Below are positions 22,868 to 35,404 of a stretch of 64,000 nucleotides of DNA, in pieces (position 1 is the stretch's first letter; every line of letters starts with the position of its first letter). This DNA comes from Cucumis sativus (Eukaryota > Streptophyta > Magnoliopsida > Cucurbitales > Cucurbitaceae): the NCBI RefSeq assembly GCF_000004075.3, contig NC_026658.2, positions 16,356,075 to 16,420,074 of the forward strand. Reading direction: 5' to 3'. The position numbers and the translations under genes were made by a program. The notes under the pieces are model-generated. The model was not told where the DNA came from. It saw only the letters and a list, made by a program, of their open reading frames with translations, and made no database searches.

Positions 22868-25163
22868 GGTGAAACCTTGACTGTGACCGGAGGATTTGAG
22901 CAATCGGAGCCGATGACGACTATCGTCGTTCGTCACAGTTGGGAAGTCATCACTTTTGGGCCTCAAAATTGGGTTCTTCGATCGTGGACCGACTCTTAGG
23001 CCCAATCGTGAATCTCTGATCGAGATTCAAAATCATCGGTAATTTGTAATTGTAGTTGTAATTGATGGTTATCGGACTAATAATAATTAATAATAATTAA
23101 GAATATAACAACATTTAAAAAAAATGAAAAATATAGCAAAACTATCGCTGATAGACTTGTATTACTGATAAACTCGTATGATAGAGTTCTATGGCGTATC
23201 ATTTATAGATCAATATTTGCAATATGATATGTGGTCTATAAGCGATGCGTTTTGACAAATTTTGTTATGTTTATGTTTGCAAGTTTTTTTTAATGTTGTT
23301 ATGTGCTTAATTATTTTGTATCTAATTACTATATTTGCAATTATTCCGAACAATTAAGTATATAACATAATTATTAAAAAATTACAAATCTATCAAAATC
23401 TACTCCAATGATGTTGTAGATATTGGTCATAGATAAATTTTGTTATATTTAAATTAATTTTTTAAAAAACCTCTACGATTATAATTACCCCACCAATGAA
23501 CTACTCTCATAATCGAGGTTTACTATGACCCCAAATTAGATTAAGTTAGCATCCATCGTTTGGTTTACCAATAATCAAATAAATTAATTACTTAGTTATT
23601 CGTATTAACTATCACTTTTCATCTTGGTTTTTATATCAACTTCCCAAATTACTCTCCTCTTATGATAATTACTACATCAACTATGTGCACCAAACACTCC
23701 CTAAGACACATATTCTCATCGTAATCCCTTAGGTCAATCGATTCTTGATGAAATTTCATCGATAGAATAATGGTAATGGACTACAATCATAAATGTAACC
23801 GAATTGCTTTGATCGTATTTAACTAAAACTATGAATTTTGTCAAATTTACCTTTACAGTTATCTTTACCTTTGAGGGCCAAATTATAACGATAGTGGTAA
23901 TTGTACATGTGTCAAGATTCATAGTTTTTTTTTTTTTTAAATCTTAACAATAATGGTAGTCTTTTTTTTTTTTTTTAATCTTAACAATAATTATATATGT
24001 ACGATAGCGGCAAAGGTACGATGTAAATTTTGAAGACAATCAATCTAGTCGTCAATCAGATTGCACCTTTTGTTTACATATTTGGATGTGGGCTCTATGT
24101 GTTAATACAAATTCATAACATAAGTAAACAACCTTAAATGTAATCATATGGAACCCACTTTTAAATTTACCATTGATTCATTTCCAGTAAACATGTTGTT
24201 ATATCTACTTGAACTAACTATGACTATTATACAGTGATGTATAGTTAATAAAAATAAAAATTGAAACAATCTCACTTGAATTGACATGAACCACTTATTG
24301 GTTTGGGTTGCCATTTGAGTGCATAGTTTTGAGTTGAAAATATGAGAATGTAAAAAAAGTTGAGTTAGCTTGGAGTTGGGAAAAAAACTAATAAAAAACT
24401 GAGTTGATTGATAAAAATTTGAATTAAGTATTGAAAGACTAAGTACATCAAGATAGTTGATTATTTATTATCTTTTCTCAATGACCATACAACAATCCAT
24501 ATGGATAACCAAAAGATGTCAAATTGCTAGCAATGTACAGCTTTGTTCTTCTCTATAAAGATTTTAAAGAAATAAAAACATCAGCAAATAGAGTAGAATA
24601 CATAACCCCAACAACAAAGAAACACAAATACATAGTTGATATGTCAAAACTCTCGTATTAAAAAACTTGATGACTTAAATTGAGTCTAATTCAATTTACC
24701 ACAATGACTTTTGCTACTAAAACTTTGATTGACTAGTTAAAAGATGTAGAAATACACCCGACTTCAATAGAACACGCATTCCAACTAGTTTCACTCAATA
24801 AATAGTATTTAAACTTCATCTTCCAGCAGCTCTCCCTCGTTAGCTTTAGCCATTTCATATTTTTGAACGGTGTAATGTAGCAAACCAAATACATTAACCA
24901 AACTCTAAATGAGTTTGATAATAGCATAGAGAAGAACGAGAGAAGCAAAAAGAGAAGAAAAGAAAAACGAAAAAGGAACCCCCAAGCGGACCTACTTACC
25001 CAAATCTCAGCGCTCAAAAGTTTGGAATTCAAAAGGATAAAACTTGATATAGACACGCGGCCTCAGTCCAGCCAGCCACTGCCTCACGCCATACTCGTAC
25101 TCTGTAAGAAGATGTTGCCCAACAACCTCCAAACTCGATACCCATTTACTCCACACCTTCACC
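22868..25163. other. Shared upstream region of divergent PRC-barrel and STN8 genes, with an AT-rich dispersed repeat
   Basis: The two plastid genes face away from each other across 2.3 kb. 23100-23290 contains an AT-rich motif (tatagcaaa-type start, then ctgatagactt and tctataagcg) that recurs in variant form near 33430-33540, 37320-37430 and 49735-50060. T-runs at 23925-23975 flank an imperfect local duplication of a TCTTAACAATAAT motif. The last 150 nt are less AT-rich and are probably the STN8 leader. Confidence 0.55.
22957..23004 (-). promoter_or_regulatory. Paired TGGGCC (site II / TCP-type) promoter motifs
   Basis: TGGGCC on the plus strand at 22957-22962 and its complement GGCCCA at 22999-23004 lie 90-140 nt upstream of the chosen start at 22867. 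Such paired site II elements bind TCP factors and are common in plant housekeeping and plastid-translation genes. They support the shorter start codon. Confidence 0.5.
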
Positions 25164-28100
25164 ATGGCTTCTCTGATCTTCCCATTTGCAATTTCCCTCC
25201 AACAAACCCGCCTCTCTCCTCTCAAACCCTCTCTCCAAACCCAAGTCCCCCTCTTGCCCGGAACTTTCACGCCCAAGCCGCTGGCGGGTAAGTGTCGAGC
25301 GTCCTTCTTCGGAGATATCTCCGATAATCTCCTCGATAACCTGGATGCCCCTCTTAGAGTTGATCAGCTTCCGGTTTTGCAATCTGGGTATGTTCAGTTT
25401 CAACGATTCTCTGGGGAATTGAGCGATTTGCAGAAATGGGGTTTCGTTGTTTTTGCTGGGTTCATTTGGGTTTATCTCACTGCTCGACCTGGAATTCTCG
25501 TTGGTGCCATTGATGCGTATCTTCTGGCTCCTCTGCAGCTGGGGCTGGATAGTTTGTTGGGAAGAAGAAGCTTGAAGTGCTCTGACTTTGTGATTGGGGG
25601 GAAATTGGGAGAGGGTTCGTTTGGAGTTGTTTATGCGGGTGCTTTTCTTCCGAAGAATGTGAAGAATGAAGAACAAACAAGCAGAGCCTTGGATGGTAAG
25701 GAGAAGGTGATTCTTAAAAAGGTAACTCTCAATGCAATGAATTGTTACGGCTGTTTCAAATTTCTTTAACAGTGTGTTTGAGAGTTTTCAGCAAAAGTAG
25801 TTTAATTTAAGCTGTTTAGTTAAAAGTACTCAATAACATAGTGCATCCACAAGATTCCTAATATTAAGACTGTATGATGTAAAAAAGGCAAGGACTTATA
25901 AAAAATGAACTCAATATATGGTGATCACCTACTTAGTTTACTTGCACTCAAATGTTTACTTTGAACTTTGCCCTTAAAATTACTCCTATGTTTGCGTTCG
26001 GCTTTCCATCAATGTTTGAAAACTACCTTGGAATGGAAATGCTTTATAATTTTAGAAAAAACTGTAATCTAGATTGGTGTGACGATCCAAATTTTCTTTC
26101 TGGGTCATCCCTACTATTCCAAATTCCAATTGCCATCCAAAATTTCAAAAGATTTCACTCTAGAATAGTGTTGATACCTTTATGAAAGCTCAAGGTAATG
26201 CTACGATTTTCAAAGTATGTGGGTATTTTTAAAACAAAGAACAAAAAGTTCAGTATATATATATTTTGAATAATTTATCGTATTATTAAGGTATTAAGGG
26301 TTTGTTACTAATTAGTTAAGGAGTTTGTTGGGAGGTATTTGGTATAAGTAAGGTGAGTAGGTAAGAGTGCACTAAGCAATTGTTTAGTGAGTTAACGCTT
26401 AAATGTGATTGCTCTTAAGAGGTTCCAAGTGTCTTGGATACTTCTTAAATTGTATCACTTACACTATTCTAGTTCTATATGGGTTATGTTCGTGGAAAAA
26501 TCTTGACAACAAGACTCACCTGACCTTCACGTGCATACAACAGAAAATTTGCAATTTGGGAGAAGAAAGATTACTTGCAAAATAGAAAAAAAGAGAATGC
26601 AGTGGTTGTGCCTACTGCAAAATCTTTGATAGTTAAGTCAATAATTAACAAAAGGTCAGAGCAAGCTAGAAGTGGGGAGAACCTACTTTGGGTGATGCCT
26701 ATAACTTCCTATTTATATAGGAGTGGACTTAGGTTCCTAATCCGGAAGGGATATAGGAATGCTGACTTGGGCTGGCCGTAGGGGCTAAGACCTTGGCCAC
26801 AAGAAGTGGACAAGGCAGAAGGAGATGGGTCATTTGGCCCAACTTCCTCCCTGCCCTTGGTCTCTTACTCCCTCGACTCGCTGGCCTCCTTTTCCCTCAC
26901 GCTTCTATCATTATTCCAACTTTTCCCCTACTGTCCCGCTCTTTTGAACTCAATTGCTCTTGGTCCAAAATGACCCATAACAGTTTCTATTATACTTATG
27001 GATTAAATATTTGGTTTGATACTCTTGAAAATACTTATGGATAGTTTTCTGTCCATTATTTTACCAAAAGAACTCTAAGGGTGCTTTCTCACAATGCTTT
27101 AAGTTCCTTTGAGTCTCTAGAAACATTCTCTATGTTAACATTTCTAGGGAGAAGTGCCTTTGAGCATAGCAGATGTACTTTTAAACACTTTCAAACATCT
27201 TTAAGATATGAAAAGAACAAATGAAGATGCAGTTGTTTTACTGTGTGTGTTGCAGATTAAGTTGAGAGTTAAAGGAGCTGAAGAGTTTGGGGAATATGAA
27301 GAGTGGTTTAACTACAGACTTTCAAGAGCAGCACCTGAAACATGCGCTGACTTTCTTGGTAGTTTTGTAGCTAGTAGAGAAACCAAGCAATTCTCTGCAG
27401 GAGGAAAATGGCTTGTTTGGAAATTTGAGGTACTCTGAAATCATTTTGTTGAACAACTTAATCATTTGCTGTTTTATTATTATCCAGTAATTGCACTTTG
27501 GGATATTAATCTTGAATTACAACTTAAGTATATGAATTGGATAGGTTGTAACATTTTAAGTTTTTGCACTTGAAATATCCCCTTTGTTAAAATTCAGGCT
27601 TTGTTTGATAGTGATTTTGTTTTATATTTTATAAATTTAATTCTGTTTTCTCCCAGTTTTTTTCCGTAGTATTCACCTTGCTTAAAAGGAACATTTGTAT
27701 TTGAAATTATAATTTTAAAATGCGGAAATAAACTTTAAAGAACAATAAAAGAATTGTTCAATACGGGATTTCATTTTATAAACTCGGTGCATATATAATA
27801 TTTTGTAAATTTAGTGATATTGTAAAACATAATTATTCAAGGTTCTTAACATACAATATATTCATAATTATTTAACAATAGTTGTGATTCAAAATGGCAT
27901 TTAATTGGTAACCATAACTATTATTATATATAAAAGAAAGAACTATTATTTAAGTTAGGATTTAGTTCCTAAATTTTCTACCAAATATATATTGGAAAAC
28001 ATTAAAACCAACTTTAAAGATTTCTTTTTAATTTAGTCCCCTAAAATTTTAAAATTCATTGTATAGGTAAAGATTTCTTTTTAATTCTAGTTCTGGGACC

Positions 28101-29298
28101 AGATACTAGAGGTAAAACGTAAAAGTTTTAGTTATTGAACTAGAAGTAGTTCACAATTAATCTAAACTTAAAACTTTATAATTAAGAAACAAGTTGGAGG
28201 TAGCTTTCTAAACCATTACGTTTAATTTGAAGCATGGTGAAATGTGACTAAATATGCAGGGAGATCAGACTCTTGGGGATTACATGAAAGATAGAAGCTT
28301 CCCGGTAAACTTGGAATCTTTAATGTTTGGGCGTGTCTTACAAAGCATGAACTCGGTTGAAAGAAATGCATTGATAATCAAGCAAATACTGCGACAAATC
28401 ATTACATCATTGAAGAAGATTCATGATACGGGCATTGTTCACAGGGATGTAAAGCCAGCAAACTTAGTAGTAACCAAGAAAGGTCAGATAAAGATCATAG
28501 ATTTCGGGGCAGCCACCGACCTTCGAATTGGGAAGAACTATGTACCAAATCTTGCTTTGCTGGATCCTGATTATTGTCCCCCTGAGCTTTATGTGATGCC
28601 TGAAGAAACACCTAGCCCTCCTCCAGCCCCCATTGCAGCACTCCTTTCTCCTATACTCTGGCAGGTAAGCTATTCTCCATGGATCTTTTCTTGAAGCTGA
28701 AAGTTTGGGATTCTCCATGCAAAATATCGTGTTTAAGGATCTTTTTTCTCTCTCTCCATATTTTCGCTTCAACTATGCTTTCTTTTCTCTTCTTTATTAG
28801 TATTTTTTTTCTCACAGAGAAAAAAAAATAGAAGAAAAGCATGTGTTTTTCTTTTTGTGCATACTGCATTGTGCTTAAGCCCCAACGGACTATTTACACT
28901 TTATCATGCCTCGAGCTCAAACACTAAAATACTTTTTTGGGACTGTTGTGCTATTGCAGCTGAACAGCCCTGATTTGTTCGACATGTATTCTGCTGGCAT
29001 TGTGCTGATGCAAATGGCAGTACCAAACTTGAGGAGTAGTGCTGGGTTGAAGAATTTCAATATGGAAATTAAGAACTATGGATATGATTTGAATAAATGG
29101 AGGGAGAAAACAAGAGCAAAGCCCGATTTAACTATACTCGATCTCGACTCAGGGAGAGGGTGGGATCTCGCAACGAAGCTTGTTACAGAGAGAAGGGGGC
29201 GTTTATCGGCTTCCGCTGCACTGAGGCACCCTTATTTCTTGTTGGGGAGTGATCAGGCAGCTGCAGTTATTTCAAAACTAAACTTAGTCAAAAAATGA
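25164..29298 (+). CDS. STN8: Chloroplast thylakoid serine/threonine kinase STN8
   Basis: STN8 is the light-activated kinase that phosphorylates photosystem II core proteins (D1, D2, CP43) in thylakoids. Four exons, 25164-25721, 27256-27429, 28260-28664 and 28960-29298, join in phase 0 and encode 491 residues; I recall 495 for Arabidopsis. A Ser/Pro-rich plastid transit peptide covers about the first 45 residues. A single membrane helix lies near 90-112 (FVVFAGFIWVYLTARPG). The kinase domain has GEGSFG at 149-154, the lysine of VILKK at the exon 1/2 junction, HRDVKPAN at 305-312 and DFGAA at 325-329. The segment YCPPELYVMPEETPSPPP and the ending HPYFLLGSDQAAAV are the STN8 signature and separate it from STN7. 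All catalytic residues are present. Intron 1 (1534 nt) contains a GC-richer stretch that may be an LTR. Confidence 0.96.
26290..26983. mobile_element. Possible solo LTR inside STN8 intron 1
   Basis: This part of the intron is more complex and GC-richer than its flanks. It begins near TGTTA (about 26295), ends near TAACA (26983), which are inverted termini of the LTR type, and contains a TATTTATATAGG box near 26710. I could not find a convincing 5-bp target duplication or flanking PBS/PPT, so the call and ends are tentative. Confidence 0.3.
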
Positions 29299-31412
29299 GA
29301 TTGTAGGAGGGAATGTAAGTAGAAATTTATAGTTCATTTTTCATCTTCATATGGTTATTTTTATTAAATTACATGGGACAATGATGGTCCCTTAGGAAGA
29401 CAAATTTTAAAGCAAAAATATCAATGTAAAAAGCTATTTGAATTACAATTTTATTCAGTAGGAATAATCGAGCACTTGACTTACATTTTTCTTCTAGTAA
29501 AGGAGATGTTATAAAGCACAACTAAGAACTAATTAACAGAAGTTTTAAGATTTCAAAGAAAAATAACGGTGCTCAAATAAAAGCACTTCATGGGATTTTT
29601 GTGAGAGAAAAAGTGTTATGCCTTATTTATCACCAAGTCCAGATGATTACTATATAGTGTAGTATATGAAAGTCTCTCCCACTGGGTCCAGATATTCAAG
29701 AACAAATTGTGATCTTCGAAATATAATTTCGTACTTTAGGAGTAACTAATTTTTGAAAGGTTGGGATGGGTCTAAAGCTATATAGTTTGAGAGAATATGA
29801 ATATACAAACAGGACATGTTTGTTTGTGTATTGGTAGATGGAAAAGTAATAAAATCACATGCATCAAACCAATAGCATACTTTGGAGAGCTTTATTTCAA
29901 TTCATTTGATTATTGATTTTACGATGGGATTATTAGGAGAATATTTTGGTACGAAATAACCACTTCAAAGATGACGATACAAAAATTAAGAAGAGTGTTT
30001 AAGTCACCAAACAAAACATAATTCACCTTTACTATCTTTTTATAAAAGATATATTTTGTATTAAAAAGTGTCCAAACGAGATGAACGAAAAGAGTAGTGA
30101 AGTTTGCTAGTTTGAACTTATTTTTTAATAAATAAAATAATGTTAAATTCGTTAAATATTTGAAATTAAATATGGTTTTAACATTTTCAAACATAATAAA
30201 ATAAACTAAAGTATTTATAAAATATAACAAAAGATTAAATTCTAACCATAATAGACATGAATGAACTTTTATTACTCTCTATAAATGTAGCATATAAATA
30301 ATATAACTAACAATTCTCAAGGATGGGTTTTAAAACTCTAATCTTAAGCTTTACGAGTTGTATCAACTAAATATTTAAATTAACAATTGTATTAGTTTAA
30401 ACTTTAATTATAAATTGACATGTTTTAAAAAATTATTAAATATTTTTTTATTTGTATAAAAGGAATAAACATAAGCTAAAATGGTATTTAGATGGTCTAA
30501 GTATTGCTCGTTATTATCGGTCTCCCACTTATAGAAATTGTTGTTGACATTTATTTAAAATTGATAGGATGATTGAAATGTGATGTGCAATTGGGTTGGT
30601 GCCAAACCATTTCAAGGAAATTGACACATTCCATTAGTAAATAAATAATAATAACATTTACAACAATAAATTTGGATAAGTTTTCATGACTTTGGGTCTT
30701 CCTCTTTCATAAAAAAAAGTCTTTACCCCTTTTAATGGATCTTCAAGAGAAAAGATTCTAAGAAATTAAGTTTTCGTTATATAAAAAAATTGATATTCAC
30801 TAAATTTTCTTTAGTTTGTGTGGAAAGATTTCTACTTCTAATATATTAGCGTTTGAATTTATAGTTAAGAATTGGTAAATTGTAAAAATAACAATTTAAT
30901 TTGTAACGATTATAATAATTAATTTATAAGTTTTAATTAATTTAGTTTTTGCACTGTACAATTTATAGCAATTTAATCTCAATCAATGAAAATTATTATT
31001 ATTATTATGAAATAATATAAATTTTTATCCAATATATAAATGGTTTTAAATAAAAAGTTATATCGTTAGAAAACTAAAAGTAGAAAGAATAAAGTATTAA
31101 ATGCTAAAAATATATTATAAGCTAAAGTTAGAAAGACTAAATATTTTATTGTTGTTCTTTACAACCATCCATTTTGAAATTTTGATTCATGTTTTTCCCT
31201 TTAAACTTTATATTTAATTTTAGTTTCTAAATTTTCAAAAGCTTTATAATAATCTCCATTTACCTAACTAAAAATAGATAAAGTTAGAAAGATTTTGAAT
31301 TTAGTTCTACTTTTAAAAGGTTGATAAAGTTAGAAACATTTTGAATTTAGTTCTACTTTTAAAAGATGTTTCGAACAAAGATTATATAAGATTATAATAA
31401 TCATCTATGTAT
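29299..31412. other. AT-rich intergenic DNA downstream of STN8
   Basis: No gene recognised. 30557-30655 is one copy of a roughly 90-bp sequence whose second copy is at 35308-35397. A tandem duplication of about 50 bp (GATAAAGTTAGAAA...) lies at about 31273-31370. 30340-30420 has TATCAACTAAA-type minisatellite cores. Confidence 0.55.
30557..30655 (+). repeat. Dispersed repeat copy A (pairs with 35308-35397)
   Basis: Shares a start of about 25 identical bases (AAAATTGATAGGATGATTGA) with copy B at 35308, then CCAACCATTT/CCAAACCATTT, TTGACACATTTC/TTGACACATTCC and an AATAATAA end, in the same orientation. Copies are diverged with small indels. Confidence 0.7.
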
Positions 31413-31762
31413 TAGGAGTGAACATTGACATCCGAAAAATCAATCCGAACGATCAAATCAACACTCAGTGATCGATTTATTAAAAATATGGTCGGTGGTA
31501 GCTTTAATTAAAAAGTTTAAATAAATCGACCAAAACCAACCAAACTTCTCTATATTTCTGTAATATAAATATTATTTAATATTTAGTATTAAATAATAAA
31601 TAATAAATAATGATATTTATTTAATATTAAATAAACCAAACCGACTGAATTGAATCGAAAAAATCGAACCGATCAAAACCGACCCGTTAACATCAATTTA
31701 TGTACAAAATTGGTTTTCGACCTTGACTTCAATTGTCAGTTTTCGATGGATGATCACTCCTA
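31413..31762. mobile_element. hAT-like MITE, 350 bp
   Basis: The element starts TAGGAGTGAACAT and ends ATGATCACTCCTA; reversed, the end reads TAGGAGTGATCAT, so the terminal inverted repeat matches at 12 of 13 positions. Flanks are CTATGTAT (31405-31412) and CTATTTAC (31763-31770), an 8-bp duplication with 6 matches, the size used by hAT transposases. It has no coding capacity. Inside are two stretches with CGAACCGATC-type motifs around an A/T-rich core (TAAATAATAAATAAT). Confidence 0.75.
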
Positions 31763-33543
31763 CTATTTACTACCGTAAATACTACTTAAAAGTCACACAA
31801 TTAGTTATAATAAACATTTGCTACCGTTTTTGCTATTTTACACTCATAATTTTTTTTTTAATTTACTATAATATGTTTATTATTTTCTTTTAACCCAAAA
31901 AGAACATATTATTGTAACCCAACTAAAATAACTCACTCGTTACGTTGTAAATACTTCACACGTGTAATCCAAAACGTTGAATCAATTTTAAAAACAACCA
32001 AACTCTTCTACTAATTTATGGTGAATTCACTTAATTGGATATATGCACACACTATGACAATATTAAAATTCAATTTTGTTTTATCTATCTATTAAACAAG
32101 TGATACATACAAAAAAAAAAGAAACCAATCCAGTTATTCATTAAAAGCTTAATAATTTATAAATGAGATTTAAATAATTCAATTTTAAACATTCAAATAA
32201 TTATTTTTTGTGGGCTTTTACCATTGCTTGAAGTTGGAATCAACAATATTAGGGAAGTGGCTTAGAAATTTGGCTAGCTTTGATTAAAAGTTATCACTTA
32301 AAAAAAGCATATGGAACTTTGAGTTTTGTCCCTTTAATTATATTCAACCTGTGTATGGATTTGACGAATTAATATAACTTTCATTTCTTGAAGTCATACA
32401 GATTCAATTTTTCATGTGTAATTACGTTGAATTGAAAAAAAAGTTCAACCTCATCTCTTTTCTAAATCAGCGCCATGAATGAAACTAGTGTGCTCGATGC
32501 ACTCATTTCTTTGGAAACTTAATGAAGAGACCAAGGGTTTTGTTTGAAGCTTTGTGGGTGTGTAATATTAAAAGTAAGACATTTTAAAAAGAAGTGAAAT
32601 AAAGTGTTTGGAAACAACTCAAAACAACTGTCGAAACACTTTCAAAATAACAGTTAATATAAAAAATCTTTTTGAACTTTTTGGAAAACTACTATTCACT
32701 CTAGTTAATCCGAATAAACCTTAACTTTTCTTATTTCGTATCTAATAGATCCGTGTCTTAAATTCAACACTTTTTCTTTTAAAAAAATATTAATGAGGTT
32801 ATTAGATATAAAATTCAAATTTATGTATGATGGAAGATTAAAACTCCAATTTTTTTTAATGGGCTCATTAATTTTAGTATAGAGTCTATAAATCAAGAAC
32901 TTATTAAAGATAAAATTTTAAAAATTAATGTCTTTGTTAGAGAAAATTAAAATTATAAAGAGTTAATAGACATCACCAAAGTCATGGTTAGAGAAAATTG
33001 AAATTTTAAGTAGTTTTCACGTTATCGTAGTATACACGCGACAATGTACAAAAAAATACAAATCGCCATAGTCCTACTTTTACTATCTTTGTTCTGAAGA
33101 CTCTAAAGAGTATTTGGACACCCATAATGAAAATGAAATGCAATGTAATGTAATACTTTCAATTAGACATAATTAAAACGTTTCTCGCTAATTTTCTTGT
33201 TTAAAAAAGTAGTTTATATGAGCATCCGCTTTATAAATAGTAACTTTTGCCCATCTTTTTCTTCTATGAATATTATTATTATTGAACCCAAATTTAAAAA
33301 GAATTAATTTTAAAAGATTAAATTTAAAATTTATTGACACAAAAAATTAACTTACTAAAATTTCATAAACTAGTTTCATTTTTTAAAAAATATAAAGATT
33401 AAAATTAAACAAATGTGAAAAAATATATATAAAAATCAAAACGAGTTATTCTTAAATATAACAAAATAAATTAAAAGGTAATAGATTGTGATATATATAT
33501 ATACTACCATGTGCGTATCGTGATAGATCCCGATAGTATTTAA
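31763..33543. other. AT-rich intergenic DNA between two transposon remnants
   Basis: No gene recognised. The stretch 33430-33540 shows the AT-rich dispersed repeat with a tatatata run and a cgtgatagatcccgatag segment like those at 23100 and 49900. 32930-33010 has a motif (GGTTAGAGAAAATT) present twice. Confidence 0.5.
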
Positions 33544-35117
33544 GGGGTCGTTTGGGGAAGGAAAGGAATAAGGGAAAAAAGAATAAAAAATATGGAGAGT
33601 TAAGTGGAGAAAATGATTATTATAATTCTTGTTTGGGGAAATGATTAATTGAAAGGATTATGGAGGATTTTTATAATCCTTATTTGGGAGAAGGATTAAT
33701 TTAGGAAATGATTGTGACAAAAAATTTGTATTTTTTTTTATTTGTACGTTAAACCCAAGAGAAAAGATACATAATTTTTTTTTCTAAAAATGAAATTATT
33801 ATTATTTTTTTTTTGCGAACCCAATACAAAATGAAAAATGTGATAATATTTTTTGCATTTGTGTAAATTTTTCGTACCATAAACCTTCTCCAACTAAGAA
33901 TTGTCTTCAAATTCATTTTTTTAGTTAGGTTGTGTCGTAATTCAACCGTTCACAAAAAATTTGTATTGATCTTCTTTTGTTGATTTTGTATAAATATTTT
34001 TTTTTATTTGCAACGTACGCCTAATATATTTTCAAAAGTAGAGTATTTTTTCTCATTTGTACAATAATTTTTTCTTTATTTTTTAACATTAGATCAAGTG
34101 TACAAAAGAAGGTGTATTAATTTTTTTTTTTTGTGTAAAATATGTTTATGAAATCTATACCATAAATTCAATTCACACATAAATTATATTATTTAATTTT
34201 TCATTTGTGTTCAATTTGTAGTTCAATTTGATCCGTAAACCCAATACATTAAAAAAAATATGCTATTTTTTTCTAATTTATGACAAATATTTATTTTTCT
34301 ACTGCAACCCCATATGAGAAAGAAACTGAATTACATTTTTTTTTCAATGGGTAAGAAATGCTTATGAAATGTTTTATGTAAACCAAATACAAACAAAAAT
34401 TGTTTATGTTTTTTTTTTGTGTTATCATAAACTTATTTATTTTGTTCGCACTATTTTCCAAAACGACGAAAAGTTGTATTAAAATAATATTTATACTGTA
34501 ACCTAACACACAGAAAATATGTACTAATTTTTAAATTTATTTTGTATAAAAAATTGGATCGTACACACAATACATAATACAAATAAATTGTATTTACTTC
34601 ATTTATGAAAAATATGTTTATTCAAATTGTACTATAAATAGAATACAAAAATAAATTTTGTATTTTAAATTTGAATTATCAATTTAAATTTGGATCGTAC
34701 ACAAAATACATAATTAATTTAAATTGTATTATGTTGTTTTTATTTTTTCTTCATGAGAACGATAAGTAACATACGATAAGTAACATACGAGAAAATGACT
34801 AATTCGTAATTCGTTTGACATAGAAAGAACAAAGAAGAAGAGAGGTTAATTAATTTGTTAGGGAAATAGAAGAAATAAAAGGATTAATTTAGGAAGAAAA
34901 ATAAATAAATGAGGAAAGAGAAGAAGGAGAAGAAAGATAAGAATTATATTGAAAAATGAAATGATTAAATACGGTAATAAACGAGGAAAGAGAAGAAACA
35001 AGGAGATTAAGTGTATTCCTTTCCCTTTCCTTTTCCCTTTCCCTTCATGAATGGGCCAAACAAGGAAAAGAAGTCCTTTCCTTTCTTTTTTTTCTTTTTC
35101 ATTCCCCAAACGACTTC
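33544..35117. mobile_element. PIF/Harbinger-type non-autonomous element, 1574 bp
   Basis: Left end GGGGTCGTTTGGGGA and right end TCCCCAAACGACTTC (reversed GAAGTCGTTTGGGGA) form a 15-bp terminal inverted repeat with 2 mismatches. Both ends are bordered by TAA (33541-33543 and 35118-35120), the 3-bp target type of PIF/Harbinger. Subterminal DNA is purine-rich on the left (AAGGAAAGGAATAAGGG) and pyrimidine-rich on the right, extending the symmetry. The TTTGGGGA motif recurs inside near 33630 and 33685. The interior, about 33750-34720, consists of diverged units with ACCCAATACA or CGTACACA cores separated by T-runs. No transposase reading frame is visible. Confidence 0.75.
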
Positions 35118-35307
35118 TAAAAGTTGGTAACTTCCAGACAAACTTTTTTTTATATTCAAACATAGATCATAATTCTGGTGAAAAAAAGACAAAAAGTAGT
35201 AATTTTCACTTCTAAAGAATTATTTTATGAGTTATGACAAAGAAATGGAAATGATTGTCATTCCTTCCGTTTATAAAAAGTAGTGTTGAATATATGATGT
35301 TTGTTCC

Positions 35308-35397
35308 AAAATTGATAGGATGATTGAAATGTGACATGCTTCGTTGCTGCCAACCATTTTAGAAAAATTGACACATTTCATCGACCAAATAATAACA
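35308..35397 (+). repeat. Dispersed repeat copy B (pairs with 30557-30655)
   Basis: Same orientation as copy A and about 4.7 kb away, just outside the Harbinger-type element. See copy A for the shared blocks. Ends are not defined by inverted termini in what I can see. Confidence 0.65.
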
Positions 35398-35404
35398 ACC
35401 GTTC

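Noticed and set aside
22868..23005. Longer start (ATG at 23005) for the PRC-barrel protein
   Set aside because: The extra 46 residues are not transit-peptide-like, and the DNA there carries paired TGGGCC promoter motifs. The ATG at 22867 gives a typical plastid presequence.
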